Assembly (NCBI GenBank): GCA_026392355.1
Contig: JAPLCF010000043.1
Location: forward strand, 62,001-126,000
Reading direction: 5' to 3'
Length of the DNA stretch: 64,000 bases
Origin: Actinomycetota bacterium
GTDB lineage: Bacteria > Actinomycetota > Thermoleophilia > Gaiellales > F1-60-MAGs149
The position numbers were made by a program, and so were the translations under genes. The notes under the pieces were generated by a model that saw only the letters and a program-made list of their open reading frames with translations, ran no database searches and was not told the DNA's origin. Below are positions 1 through 10,213 of this stretch, piece after piece (position 1 is the first letter of the stretch; each line of letters begins with the position of its first letter).

Positions 1-3000
1 GGCTCGCACACGTTCCAAGTGCGTATCGCCGACGCCGCCGGCAACACTGGCCCGTCGGTGAGTTGGACGTGGACCGTCGACACCATCGCGCCATCGGGAA
101 CGCCGACGATCTCGTCGCATCCGGCGAACCCGACCAACCAGGCAAGTGGATTGGTCGCCTTCGCGGGGGTCGGTGTCGGCGAGACCTACCAGTGCCAGCT
201 CGACGGTGGCACCTGGGCAGCCTGCACCTCGCCGTACTCGACCAGCAGCCTCGCCGACGGCAACCACACGGTCGCCGTGCGTCTGGTTGACGCCGCGGGC
301 AACGCCGGCGTATCCGCATCGACGACCTGGGCTATTGACACCGTGGCGCCGACTGCGGCTCCGACCATCACGGGTACGCCGATTGGCGCCACGACGTCCA
401 CGTCGGTCTCTGCAGTCATCACCGGTTCGTCCGGCAATACCCTCGAGTGCCTGTTCGACAACGGCGCGTGGGGCGCGTGCACGTCGCCGTACACCGCTGG
501 CGGCGCCACGCTCGCCGATGGCACGCACACGCTCTCCGCCCGCCTCGTCGACGCCGCCGGCAACACCGGGCCCGTCGCCACGAAGGCGTGGATCGTCGAT
601 ACCGCGCCGCCGGTCGCGCCAGCCAACGGCGCCTTCCCGTCGTCGACGTCGCGCACGCCGAGCAGCTTCACGTTCACCGGCGAGACGTCCAGCACGTTCG
701 AATGCCGGCTGAGCGGAACACCGACTCCCCCTCCGCCCGTTGGCTGGCAGATCTGCACGAGCCCGTACACGACGCCGACCTTGCCCGCAGGCACCTACAC
801 ACTCGACCTGCGGCAGACCGACGCCGCGGGACAGGTCGGCCCGTCGCAGTCGATTACCTGGACGATCGACACCTCCGCGCCGCCCAGCATCGTGTTCGGT
901 AGGATCCCGACCAGTCCGACGGGTGAGATCACGGCCGAGCCGACCCTGACGCTCAGCGATGACGTCCCAGGCACCGCCACGTACGCCCTCTTCTGCAAGG
1001 TCGACGGCGGAGCGTTCGGCGCGGCAGGCACTGCGGACTGCCCGGTGACGGGTGTGGGCACGACCCGCACGCTGACGCTGGTCGGCCTCCCGGCCGGTGA
1101 CCACAGCGTCAGCGCGTACCAGGTCAAGACGCTCGCCGACAACACGACCACCACGAGCGTCACGACCAGCATCGTCTGGACAGTCGACCTCACGGCACCA
1201 GATGCGCCCGTGGTCTCGACCCAGCCGGCCAATCCGACCAACGCGACCACCGCGTCATTCGCCGCCACGGCAGAGCCCGACAGCACAATCCAGTGCAAGC
1301 TCGACAACGGCTCGTGGGCTGCCTGCCCGAGCCCCTTCCAGTACACCAGCCTTGTGGCCGGCTCACATACCCTGCTTCTGCGAGCGATTGACACCTCCGG
1401 CAATATCAGCCCGACGACGGCAGTCACCTGGTCGATCGACCTCACCGCTCCCGGGGCCGTCACGATCACCGGCCAACCCGCTGCGATCACGAACGCCACG
1501 AGCGGCACCGTCTCCTTCTCCCTCACCGGCGACGCGGTATCGACGCTCTGCTCGGTCGACGGTGGTGCGTACGCGTCGTGCACGTCGCCGAAGACCGTCA
1601 GTGGCCTCGCCGACGGATCGCACTCCGTCGCGATCAAGCAAGTCGACGCGGCCGGCAACATCGGCACGCCCACGACGGTGTCGTGGACGGTCGACACCGT
1701 CGCACCCGTCGCAGCGCCGCTGATCGTCAGTGGTCCTGCTGTCTACGTCGCGACCAGCACCTCGGCGTTCGCCTTTACGGGGGCCTCAGGTTCCGATACC
1801 TACGAGTGCCGCATCGACAGCGGTGGGTGGGGCACCTGTGGAGCCTCGTACACCTCGCCGTCGCTGGCCGATGGCAATCACACCCTGCAGGTGCGCCTCG
1901 TCGACGCGGCCGGCAACGTGGGCCCGTCGGCTTCGCGCACCTGGACGATCGACACCGTCGCACCGGGTGCGGCCGCGATCGCGAGTCAGCCGCCGGCGCT
2001 CGACATCGATACGACGCCAACTTTCGTATTCACCGGCCTCGGTGTCGGCGAGTCGTTCCAGTGCCGCATGGACGCCGGTGCGTGGGCGGCGTGTTCGACG
2101 CCGTACACCTCGGCGGCGCTCGCCGATGGCCAGCACGTCTTCCAGGTTCGCATCGTGGATCTCGCAGGCAATACGGGTACTGCCGTGAGCGCGACGTGGA
2201 CGCTCGACACGGTCCCGCCGGCCGGTCTGGCCCTGATCACCTCGGGTCCGAGTGGCATCGTTGCCGTGGCGACTGGCGCATTCGTCTTCTCGGGCGCCGC
2301 AGCCGGTGAGACCTACATGTGCAAGCTCGATGTTGCCGAATGGGCGGCTTGCCTGTCGCCCGTCGCCACCGGCTCCTTGACCGACGCCGTACATACGTTC
2401 CAGGTGGCGCTGGTCGATGCGGCTGGCAACCGTGGTACCGCAACGACCCGCACGTGGACGATCGACACGACGCCGCCGAGCGGGACGCCGACGATTACCT
2501 CCGCACCGGCAGACCCGAGCGCCACCACGACGCCGCAGTACGTCTTCACCGGCGCCGCCGCGGGCGAGACCTACCAGTGCCAGCTCGACAGCGGTGCGTG
2601 GACGGCGTGCACCTCGCCGTACACGACGGCCACGCTCGCCGATGGCGCGCACACGTTCAAGGTGCGCCTCGTCGACGCTGCTGGCAATACCGGTACGTCG
2701 ACGATCGCGACGTGGACAGTCGACACGACGCCGCCGTCCGGGACGCCGACGATCGGATCGCAGCCAACGAATCCGGATAACGACACGACGCCGACGTTCG
2801 CCTTCTCGGGCGCCCAGGGCGAGACCTACCAGTGCCGCATCGACTCGGGTACGTGGGCGGCGTGCACCACGCCGTTCACGTCTACCGCGCTTGTCGACGG
2901 CAGCCACACTTTCTGGGTGCGCCTTGTCGACGCGGCGGGCAACACCGGCGCGGCGACCACCGCCACATGGACTGTCGATACGACGCCGCCCGCCGGCTCG

Positions 3001-6000
3001 CCGACGATCATCAGCGCGCCGAGCGCCATGACGAACCAGACCACCGCGATCGTGTCCTTCGGTGGAAACGTCGGCGGCGAGGCGTACGCCTGCAGCATCG
3101 ATGGCGGCGCGTACGCCGCGTGCACGTCACCGTGGACGTCGGGGGTGCTCGCCGACGGCACGCACACGTTCCGCGTGGCGCTCGTGGATGCGGCGGGCAA
3201 TCAGGGCCCCGCTGCCTCGCAGACGTGGCGGATCAGCACCACGACGCCGACTGCCGTGCCGACGGTCACGCCGAGCCAGAGCGGCACCACCAACGACACG
3301 ACGCCGTCGTTCGCGCTCTCGGGCGGCGTCGCGGGTGGTACCTTCGAGTGTCGCGTCGACGGCGGTGCCTGGACCACGTGCGTCAACCCGTACACCGTCA
3401 GCCCAGCCCTCGCACCTGGGACCCATACGATCGAGACGCGCGTCGTTGACGCCTTCGGCAATGCCGGTGCAGCGACGTCGACGACCGTCGTGATCGACAC
3501 GACGCCGCCCGCGGCTCCGACCGCCTCGACGCCGCCCGCCAGCCCGACCAACCAGACCACAGCGAGCATCGGCATCAACGGCGAGGCCGGTGCCACGTTC
3601 GAGTGCAAGCTCGACACCGGCGCGTGGGTGGCCTGCAGCAACCCGACTGCCCTAACCGGACTGGCCGATGGTCCACACACGCTCGAGATGCGCCAGATCG
3701 ACAGCGCCGGCAACACCGGCCCGGCCACTTCCGTCGCCTGGACCGTCGATACCGCAGCGCCGTCGCCGGCCCCGACGATTATGGGTACGCCGATCAGCCC
3801 CGCCTCGACGAGTTCGGCAGCCCTGACGTTTGCGGCGACGGAGGCCGGCTCGACGTTCGAATGCTCGGTCGACGGCGCGACCTGGACGACCTGCACCAGC
3901 CCGCTGTCGCGGACGGGCTTCACCGAAGGCGGCCATGTCGTCAAGGTCCGCGAGATCGATGCCGCCGGCAACGTCGGCCCGGTCGCGACCGCCAGCTGGA
4001 TCGTCGACACCACGCCGCCGAGCAACCCACCCACGGTCACGGGAGTGCCCACCGGCGTTACGGCGTCCGGTGCGCTCAGCGCGACGTTCACCGGTGATGC
4101 GGGCAACGGCTTCCAGTGCAAGCTCGACTTCGGCGGCTGGGCGACCTGCACCAGCCCGTTCACGACGTCGGGCCTGGCCGACGGCCAGCACACGCTGTCG
4201 GTACGCCAGATCGATACCGCTGGCAACGCTGGGCCGAGCGTGTCGAGCATGTGGACGGTCGACAGCACGGCACCGACGGCTCCGCCACTGACGGGTACGC
4301 CGCCGGCGCTCACCTCCAACACGCAGCCCGTCTTTACCTTCACCGGCGACGGCGACACGACGTTCGAGTGCTCGCTCGACGGTACGACCTGGACCACCTG
4401 CTCGAGCCCCGTGCAGGTGGCTCCGGCGCTCGCCGACGGCAGCTACACCTTCAGCACGCGTCAGGTCGATGCGGCCGGCAACCACGGCCCGGTCAGCTCG
4501 TTCGCCTTCACGGTCTCGGCAACGGCACCGCCCGAGGTATTGATTGACAACATCCCGGGCAGCCCGACCGGCGAGACGACCGCCGATATCTTCCTCACGG
4601 GGGAGCCGGGTGCCAGGATCGAGTGCGCCGTCGATGGTGGCGCCTGGACCACGTGCACCAGCCCACTGTCGCTCACCGGCCTCGGCGAGGGCGCGCACGA
4701 GGTACTTGTCCGCCAGCAGAGCGCCGCCATTCCGCCGGTCCAAAGCGCCGAGACCGCGATCCGCTGGCTCGTCGATCTGACGCCGCCGCCTGCGCCTGCC
4801 ATCTCCGGTCGACCCGCCGATCCGACGACGTCGCGGAGCGCCACGTTCAACGTGACCACCGCGCCCGACACGACGCTCGAGTGCCAGCTGACGCCAGGCG
4901 CGACGTGGGCGCCGTGTACGCCGCCGCTCACCTTTGCGTCGCTGGTCGACGGGACCTACACGTTCCAGACGCGCTCGATTGACAGCGCCGGCAACATCAG
5001 TTCTCCGACCAGCAGCACGTGGACGGTCGACAACGTGCCGCCGACCGGGACGGCCGTAGTCGCGAGCGGTCCCGCCGCTCAGACCGCTTCGTCGGTCGCG
5101 ACGTTCCAGTTCTCGTACGGCGCCGACGGCACGGGTGCGCTCTGCAGTCTCGACGGCGCTGCCTTCGCGCCGTGTGCCACGCCGGTCACGATTCCGCATG
5201 TCGATGAGGGCTCGCATACGTTCCGCATCAAGCCCGTCGATGCAGCCGGCAACGTGGGTGCCAACATCACCACGTACACGTGGGACGTCTTCATTCCTAC
5301 GACGCCGCCGCCTGGCCCGGTTGGGATCACCATCGACGGTGGGGCCACCTGGATCGCGTCGAGCTCGGCGGTGATCGACATCATCTGGCCCGCTGGTACG
5401 CGCTACATCGAGCTATCAAACGACGCTGGCTTCGCCACGGTTACGCGTCATGCGATTACGACGCAGCTGGCATGGGATCTACTGCCTGGCAGCGGCCAGC
5501 GCACCGTCTACGCGCGCTTCCTCGATGTCGCGGCGGCACAGATCTCGACGTCGCAGGATGCCGTCGGTGTCGATCCGACCGCCCCGGGCGTCTCCGCTAT
5601 TGAGGCGACGTGGTCCGGTGCGGGCACGGTGCTTGTCACACCGACGATGAGCGATGCCGACAGCGGCGTCACGAGCTGGCAGGCCACGACGGATCCGGCC
5701 AATCCCGGCGCTGTGATTGGGGTCGGCACGCGCTCGGCCACGATCGCCGCCGCACCGGGCGCCACGATCTTCGTACGTGCGGTCGACCTGGCGGGCAACG
5801 TCTCGGCCTGGGTCACGCGTGCTGCACCCGCGGTGCAGGCCGCGACCGCAGGCTCCACGACGACAGGTGCCAACACGATCACCATCGCCGCCAACGCCAC
5901 GGCCAGTACGGTGGCCAGGGTCGCGGGCTCTGGTGCCGCGGACGTGGCGCTTGGCTGTACGGCCACAGACGGCTCGACGTGCGATTTCCGCATCGATCTG

Positions 6001-6969
6001 TGGTACCGGAAGAAGGTCATCGCCAGCTCGAGCACGCGACTCGCCTCGGGCGCGCGCAGCACCGTCAGCTTCAAGCTGCCCAAGGACGTGCAGCGCCAGC
6101 TCGCGCAGTCGGGTGGGCTGGATCTGAACATGTCGGTGCAGGCGAAGACAGCCGCAGGCGAGGAGACGAGGGACGCGCCGCTGGCGCTGACTGCGCCCCG
6201 CGCCACAGCGATCACGTCGATCAACCCGTCGAATGTCTCGACGAGTGGCGCGTCGGCGCAGCTGACGGTGCGCTGCGGCGGCACGATCCCGTACCACTGT
6301 GCTGGCCCGCTCCAGCTGTACGCCGTACCGCAGGGACGCCGCTCGGCACGCGCAGCTGATCCCGTAGTCGCCACGGCGTCGGTCAAGGGGGCGGCCGGCG
6401 CGAACCTGCCCGTCAAGATCGTCCTCAACGCCAAGGGCAAGGCGCTGCTCAAGAAGCAGGGCACGCTGCGAGTGGTCGCGCGGATGTCGGTGCCGGAGAC
6501 AGGTGCCGCCAAGTCCAGCGCATCGTTCGTCTTCCAGACGGTGCGTACCGACGACTGGCTGCGGCGCGTTCTTGCGGAGATGAGCCGCTCCACGCCGGCC
6601 CGCTGGTTTCTCAACAACACGCTAGATTCATTCCGTGCCGGGCGCATCAGCGCCGCTGAGGCCGCACGGCTGATCGAGAAGCACACGCTCGAAGAGCGTG
6701 AGAACACCGTCAAGCGCATCCAGCTGTATCTGCAGGCGCCAGCCTCGCAGAAGCTGCAGGCGCACTACCTCATGCTCGCCTACACCCAGTCGGTGGTCGC
6801 CGACCAGAAGACGGTCGCCTGGCTCAGGGCCGGTGGCAGCCCGGCGACGGAGCCGTGGCAGTACCACGCCAAGGTCTCGGCGACGAAGGCCACACTCATC
6901 AAGCTGCTGGTCAAGGCCGCGGCGCCGCTGGGCATCCCCGTGCCCCAGGCAAGCAGCATCTACCCGTAG
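1..6969 (+). CDS. Giant secreted Ig-like repeat protein, 5' end missing
   Basis: The reading frame is open from the first base, so the N-terminus and any signal peptide lie upstream. About 2,320 residues are visible. Roughly the first 1,770 are about twenty repeats of 80-95 residues. Each starts near a D-T-x-P-P junction, carries two cysteines about ten residues apart (pattern YQCQLD...W..C.SPY) and ends in VDAAGN.G. This matches bacterial Ig-like domains of large extracellular adhesins, and the paired cysteines suggest one disulfide per domain, so an exported protein. The tail differs: a beta-rich section with C-x-C pairs, then about 130 residues that look helical (from DDWLRRVL to the end). 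I see no LPXTG or other sorting motif. Adhesion or a structural surface role is inference. Confidence 0.8.
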   Translation, partial: GSHTFQVRIADAAGNTGPSVSWTWTVDTIAPSGTPTISSHPANPTNQASGLVAFAGVGVGETYQCQLDGGTWAACTSPYSTSSLADGNHTVAVRLVDAAGNAGVSASTTWAIDTVAPTAAPTITGTPIGATTSTSVSAVITGSSGNTLECLFDNGAWGACTSPYTAGGATLADGTHTLSARLVDAAGNTGPVATKAWIVDTAPPVAPANGAFPSSTSRTPSSFTFTGETSSTFECRLSGTPTPPPPVGWQICTSPYTTPTLPAGTYTLDLRQTDAAGQVGPSQSITWTIDTSAPPSIVFGRIPTSPTGEITAEPTLTLSDDVPGTATYALFCKVDGGAFGAAGTADCPVTGVGTTRTLTLVGLPAGDHSVSAYQVKTLADNTTTTSVTTSIVWTVDLTAPDAPVVSTQPANPTNATTASFAATAEPDSTIQCKLDNGSWAACPSPFQYTSLVAGSHTLLLRAIDTSGNISPTTAVTWSIDLTAPGAVTITGQPAAITNATSGTVSFSLTGDAVSTLCSVDGGAYASCTSPKTVSGLADGSHSVAIKQVDAAGNIGTPTTVSWTVDTVAPVAAPLIVSGPAVYVATSTSAFAFTGASGSDTYECRIDSGGWGTCGASYTSPSLADGNHTLQVRLVDAAGNVGPSASRTWTIDTVAPGAAAIASQPPALDIDTTPTFVFTGLGVGESFQCRMDAGAWAACSTPYTSAALADGQHVFQVRIVDLAGNTGTAVSATWTLDTVPPAGLALITSGPSGIVAVATGAFVFSGAAAGETYMCKLDVAEWAACLSPVATGSLTDAVHTFQVALVDAAGNRGTATTRTWTIDTTPPSGTPTITSAPADPSATTTPQYVFTGAAAGETYQCQLDSGAWTACTSPYTTATLADGAHTFKVRLVDAAGNTGTSTIATWTVDTTPPSGTPTIGSQPTNPDNDTTPTFAFSGAQGETYQCRIDSGTWAACTTPFTSTALVDGSHTFWVRLVDAAGNTGAATTATWTVDTTPPAGSPTIISAPSAMTNQTTAIVSFGGNVGGEAYACSIDGGAYAACTSPWTSGVLADGTHTFRVALVDAAGNQGPAASQTWRISTTTPTAVPTVTPSQSGTTNDTTPSFALSGGVAGGTFECRVDGGAWTTCVNPYTVSPALAPGTHTIETRVVDAFGNAGAATSTTVVIDTTPPAAPTASTPPASPTNQTTASIGINGEAGATFECKLDTGAWVACSNPTALTGLADGPHTLEMRQIDSAGNTGPATSVAWTVDTAAPSPAPTIMGTPISPASTSSAALTFAATEAGSTFECSVDGATWTTCTSPLSRTGFTEGGHVVKVREIDAAGNVGPVATASWIVDTTPPSNPPTVTGVPTGVTASGALSATFTGDAGNGFQCKLDFGGWATCTSPFTTSGLADGQHTLSVRQIDTAGNAGPSVSSMWTVDSTAPTAPPLTGTPPALTSNTQPVFTFTGDGDTTFECSLDGTTWTTCSSPVQVAPALADGSYTFSTRQVDAAGNHGPVSSFAFTVSATAPPEVLIDNIPGSPTGETTADIFLTGEPGARIECAVDGGAWTTCTSPLSLTGLGEGAHEVLVRQQSAAIPPVQSAETAIRWLVDLTPPPAPAISGRPADPTTSRSATFNVTTAPDTTLECQLTPGATWAPCTPPLTFASLVDGTYTFQTRSIDSAGNISSPTSSTWTVDNVPPTGTAVVASGPAAQTASSVATFQFSYGADGTGALCSLDGAAFAPCATPVTIPHVDEGSHTFRIKPVDAAGNVGANITTYTWDVFIPTTPPPGPVGITIDGGATWIASSSAVIDIIWPAGTRYIELSNDAGFATVTRHAITTQLAWDLLPGSGQRTVYARFLDVAAAQISTSQDAVGVDPTAPGVSAIEATWSGAGTVLVTPTMSDADSGVTSWQATTDPANPGAVIGVGTRSATIAAAPGATIFVRAVDLAGNVSAWVTRAAPAVQAATAGSTTTGANTITIAANATASTVARVAGSGAADVALGCTATDGSTCDFRIDLWYRKKVIASSSTRLASGARSTVSFKLPKDVQRQLAQSGGLDLNMSVQAKTAAGEETRDAPLALTAPRATAITSINPSNVSTSGASAQLTVRCGGTIPYHCAGPLQLYAVPQGRRSARAADPVVATASVKGAAGANLPVKIVLNAKGKALLKKQGTLRVVARMSVPETGAAKSSASFVFQTVRTDDWLRRVLAEMSRSTPARWFLNNTLDSFRAGRISAAEAARLIEKHTLEERENTVKRIQLYLQAPASQKLQAHYLMLAYTQSVVADQKTVAWLRAGGSPATEPWQYHAKVSATKATLIKLLVKAAAPLGIPVPQASSIYP

Positions 6970-6992
6970 CCGGGAACCCCCGTGGGGAGAAG

Positions 6993-8183
6993 CTATCGCC
7001 GGTACGTCTCGGCGAACTGTACGGCGGTGCGCGCCGACAGCCCATGACCTTGCACGGCGAAGCGCATGGCGTCGGCGTCGAGCTCCGCCGGTACCTCACC
7101 GAGCCGATCGCGCACGAGTCGGTGGCAGATCGCAAGGTACGCATCGCGATCCTGGCGGCCAAAGCGAATGCGGCGCCCGAAGCGCGCGGCCAGCGCCGAC
7201 TTCTCGCCGGCCGTCTCGGCCTGGTCGACGTCGTCGGCGCGCTCCGACTGCGAGGAGTGCATCAGGTTCAGACGGTTCGACGTGGCCCAGACGATCACGT
7301 TCGGTGGGCGCTCGGCGACGCCGCCATCGAGTGTGGCGCGCAGCATGCGGTCGAGGCGATCGTCGTCGTCGACCACGAGGTCGTCGAGGAAGAGCACGGT
7401 GCAGGGTCCGTCGCGCAGCGCGAGCAGCGCCTCCTCGACGTCGTCGAGCTGGTCGCGTTCGACCTGCACAAGGCGCACGCCCTGGTCGGCGAAGGCATCG
7501 GCGCACGCGCGGACGGCAGCCGACTTGCCGGTGCCGGGCGGCCCGTACAGCAGCGCGTCGTTGGCGGGCGCGCCGTGCAGGAACGCCTGCAGGTCCTCGA
7601 GCAGCGGCGCGCGCTGGTCGTCGTAGCCCGTCAGGTCGGCGAGCGCGATGCGGTCGGGCGCGCAGACGCCGACGAGTTGCCCGTCGAGCCAGCGCAGCAC
7701 GCGATGGATGGCGAGGTCGCCGGTCGCATCGGTCGAGTGGAACGCGGCGAGCGTCGAAGCGTGGGGGAGCCAGGTGGCGTCGGCCGCCAGCGTATCGACG
7801 AGTGCCACGGCAGCCGGCGGCATCGCATCGCGTGTGCGGGGCGGCAGCGGCGTGCCCGCCAGTGCGCCCTCGAGGCCGTGGCGTTGCAGGAGGCGACGGG
7901 CGTCGTCGTGGGCAAGCGTGCCGAGGCGTGCCAACTCAGCACCGGCCAGGGCAAGCCGTGCGTCATCGGCCGGGAGGCCGGTGCGTGCAGCCGTGGCGAA
8001 CGGTCCGTCGGAGGCGACGACGGCGAGGGCGACTGTGGTGGCGACGTCGAGCTCATGCCCCATCGCGGCGCGTGCCGCGTCGGCGGCCAGCAGCTCGCGG
8101 TCGGGGTTCTCCGCCAGCTCGAGCAGCGCGCCGACGAGCGGGTCGTCGTGCAGGTCGGCGTACGCGACGAGCGGCGGGGTCAC
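6993..8183 (-). CDS. DUF815-type AAA+ ATPase
   Basis: 396 residues. The N-terminal half is Ala/Leu-rich and helical. The C-terminal half is an ATPase core with Walker A GPPGTGKS near residue 220, Walker B CTVLFLDDL, a sensor-1-like VIVWATSN and an arginine-rich stretch ARFGRRIRF. This order matches the DUF815 family of single-domain AAA+ proteins of unknown substrate. The start is the GTG at 8183, which overlaps the TGA of the upstream ureohydrolase gene (GTGA), so the two are translationally coupled and follow the OsmC gene. The function is unknown; ATP-driven remodelling is inferred from the fold only. Confidence 0.8.
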   Translation of the reverse strand: MTPPLVAYADLHDDPLVGALLELAENPDRELLAADAARAAMGHELDVATTVALAVVASDGPFATAARTGLPADDARLALAGAELARLGTLAHDDARRLLQRHGLEGALAGTPLPPRTRDAMPPAAVALVDTLAADATWLPHASTLAAFHSTDATGDLAIHRVLRWLDGQLVGVCAPDRIALADLTGYDDQRAPLLEDLQAFLHGAPANDALLYGPPGTGKSAAVRACADAFADQGVRLVQVERDQLDDVEEALLALRDGPCTVLFLDDLVVDDDDRLDRMLRATLDGGVAERPPNVIVWATSNRLNLMHSSQSERADDVDQAETAGEKSALAARFGRRIRFGRQDRDAYLAICHRLVRDRLGEVPAELDADAMRFAVQGHGLSARTAVQFAETYRR

Positions 8184-9181
8184 GGCTTCTCGTGGCGGGA
8201 CTCGCGTCCCGTGCGCCGCAGCGCCATGCCGTTGAGTCCTTCCAACAGCACGCGATGGCCGGCCATCGCGGTGATCGCCGCGTGGTCGTACGGCGGCGAG
8301 ACCTCCACGAGATCGAAGGCGGCGACGTCAAGCTGGCTGGTGACCGTGCGCACGGAGCGCAGCAGCTCGCGCGTGGTCAGGCCGCCCGGCTCAGGCGTGC
8401 CCGTGCCCGGTGCGTAGGCGGGGTCGAGCACATCGATATCGACGGTCAGGTACGTCTTCGGTGCCGCCTGCCGGGCGTGATGGATCGCCTCGTGCACGAC
8501 GTCACTGATGCCGCGGTCCATCACTTCGTCCATCGTGGCCCACTGCATGCCCTGCTCGCGCATCCACTGGAACAACTCGGGTCCGGGCCACGTGCCGCGT
8601 AGGCCGATCTGAAAGATGTTCGAGCCCTTCAGGTGGCCGCGTTCGATGGCGGCGCGGAACGGCGTGCCGTGCGGCGGCTCGCCGTCCTCGGGGACGCCCG
8701 TGTCGGCGTGCGTGTCGAAGTGGATCACCGAGTAGCCGTCGGCGCCGAACTGTGCGTGCATCGCCTGGAGCATCGCGTGCGACAGCGAGTGGTCGCCGCC
8801 GATCACGACGGGCACGGTGTCGGTGGCAAGCGCAGCGCCCGCGGCTTCGGCGAGCAGTGCGTGCGAGCGGGGGAGATCGCTGGCGACCACGTCGATGTCG
8901 CCCCAGTCGACGATGCGCAACTCCTGAAGGGGATCGATGCCGGCATGCATGCTCGGCCGGTCGCCCGTGACGTTGATGTCCTCGGCGGTGCGCACGGCCT
9001 GCGGGCCGAAGCGCGTGCCCGGGCGGTACGAGACACCTTCATCGAACGGTGCACCGATCACGACGGCATCGGCAGTGGCAACGTCATCGCGTGACGACAC
9101 GAGCGGCACGCCGCAGAAGGTGCGCACCACGCCGTAGAACGCGTGGTACGAGCCGTGAACCGGATCCTGTGGCTCGCTCAT
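8180..9181 (-). CDS. speB: Agmatinase/arginase-family ureohydrolase
   Basis: 333 residues from ATG 9181; the open frame continues upstream but the homology starts here and the start overlaps the OsmC stop codon (ATGA). The metal-binding signatures of ureohydrolases are present: GGDHSL, the D-x-H-x-D site as DTHADT, and DIDVLDPAYAPGTGTPE. The family hydrolyses guanidino groups (agmatine, arginine, guanidinobutyrate and others) at a binuclear manganese centre, releasing urea. The substrate cannot be fixed from sequence; agmatine is the default guess. A second, diverged ureohydrolase lies at 40370-41308. It sits in the middle of a three-gene minus-strand operon. Confidence 0.85.
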   Translation of the reverse strand: MSEPQDPVHGSYHAFYGVVRTFCGVPLVSSRDDVATADAVVIGAPFDEGVSYRPGTRFGPQAVRTAEDINVTGDRPSMHAGIDPLQELRIVDWGDIDVVASDLPRSHALLAEAAGAALATDTVPVVIGGDHSLSHAMLQAMHAQFGADGYSVIHFDTHADTGVPEDGEPPHGTPFRAAIERGHLKGSNIFQIGLRGTWPGPELFQWMREQGMQWATMDEVMDRGISDVVHEAIHHARQAAPKTYLTVDIDVLDPAYAPGTGTPEPGGLTTRELLRSVRTVTSQLDVAAFDLVEVSPPYDHAAITAMAGHRVLLEGLNGMALRRTGRESRHEKP

Positions 9182-9630
9182 CGCTCGTTGATCTCCCAGT
9201 CGTTCTGGATTTCCGCGCTGGTCGAGGCGGAGATGAAGCAGTCGCGCTCGGCCTTGCCGATCAGCTCGCGCGCCTGCTCGGCCTGCCCGGCGGCGACGAC
9301 GACGCGGGGGCGCTGATGCACGTGAACGAAGGCGTAGCGGCCGTCCTCGACACGGCGCATGACGGTGCCACCGATCTCGGAGCCGTACTCGAGCACGTCG
9401 ACGCCCTTGTGTTCGGCGTGGGCGAGGAACGAGATCATCGTGCAGGAGGCGAGGCTGCCAAGGAACAGGTGCTCGGGGCTCCAGCGATCCTCCTCCCCCA
9501 TGGGGAAGTCGGACGGCGGCCCCGACAGGATCGACGGGCGCCCCTCCGCGCTCAGCGTGGAGGCACGACGACCATCCCACGCGACCTCGACGTCGTACTG
9601 GAAGCTCTTGCGGTTCGGCACGTAACGCAT
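9178..9630 (-). CDS. OsmC/Ohr-family protein
   Basis: 150 residues, the usual length for OsmC-like peroxidases. The two family cysteines are visible: one in GSLASCTMI and one in ERDCFISAS. In characterised members this pair reduces organic hydroperoxides. The N-terminal MRYVPNRKSFQYDVEVAWDGRR is typical of a variant OsmC group often annotated only as OsmC family. It is the first gene of a coupled minus-strand operon with the ureohydrolase (4-base overlap) and the AAA+ ATPase. Peroxide detoxification is inferred from the family. Confidence 0.85.
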   Translation of the reverse strand: MRYVPNRKSFQYDVEVAWDGRRASTLSAEGRPSILSGPPSDFPMGEEDRWSPEHLFLGSLASCTMISFLAHAEHKGVDVLEYGSEIGGTVMRRVEDGRYAFVHVHQRPRVVVAAGQAEQARELIGKAERDCFISASTSAEIQNDWEINER

Positions 9631-9724
9631 CTTACCGACCCTTTAGGGAGTGCCGCCGCGCGCTCGCAACGGTGCCATGCTTCACGCACATCGGGGAACC
9701 TCCCCCGACGCGGACGGCCTCCAA

Positions 9725-9730
9725 TAGGAT
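9725..9730 (+). promoter_or_regulatory. Candidate -10 box upstream of the acidic small protein
   Basis: TAGGAT 36 bases before GTG 9767, in the divergent gap after osmC. No convincing -35 is visible. The gene has a ribosome-binding site (AGGAG) 8-9 bases before the start, so this would be a leadered mRNA. Confidence 0.35.
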
Positions 9731-9766
9731 CCCGCCCGAACCGATTTTCCGCAGGAGAACGACACC

Positions 9767-10213
9767 GTGTCCGACGACAGCAACGAGACCGAGATCGAGG
9801 CAACCGCCGAGGCTGAGGCCGAGGCTCCCGCCGCTGACGCGACGGAGGCCGTGGCCGACGAGGCTCCCGCCGAGGCCGTCGCCGACGAGGCCGCCGCTGA
9901 GGCTGTCGCCGAGGCCGACCTCCCCGAGGTCGCTGGCGAGTCCGCCGAGTCCGGTGAGGCCGCCGAGGTCTACGACGCCCCCGCCGCCACCGCGACGATC
10001 GTTCAGGACGGCCCGACGGTCGCCCGCGTCTACATCTGCAAGCACGGCCATCGCACGATCTCGCTCTGGCAGGTCCCGGAGACGTGTCTCCGCCGCGTCA
10101 AGGGTCACATCTGCGGCGAGGCTACGGTGCCGCTGGCCGACGCGCCCGCGGACGCCAAGGAGAAGATGCTCAACCCGCTCAAGGCCTCCAAGAAGGCCGC
10201 GAAGAAGTCGTAA
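9767..10213 (+). CDS. Small protein with acidic disordered N-terminus and C/H-rich core
   Basis: 148 residues from GTG 9767, preceded by an AGGAG site. Residues 1-75 are almost only Ala, Glu, Asp and Val and must be disordered. Residues 85-120 form a compact part with YICKHGHRTISLW followed by ETCLRR and HICG; these cysteines and histidines could bind zinc. The tail is Lys-rich (KKAAKKS). The stop overlaps the ATG of the next gene by one base, so the two are coupled. I do not recognise the family. A nucleic-acid or ribosome-associated role would fit the composition but is a guess. Confidence 0.65.
   Translation: MSDDSNETEIEATAEAEAEAPAADATEAVADEAPAEAVADEAAAEAVAEADLPEVAGESAESGEAAEVYDAPAATATIVQDGPTVARVYICKHGHRTISLWQVPETCLRRVKGHICGEATVPLADAPADAKEKMLNPLKASKKAAKKS

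Noticed and set aside
1786-2907. Long minus-strand ORFs inside the giant repeat gene
   Set aside because: They are arginine-rich shadows of the Ig-like repeats and repeat with the same period.
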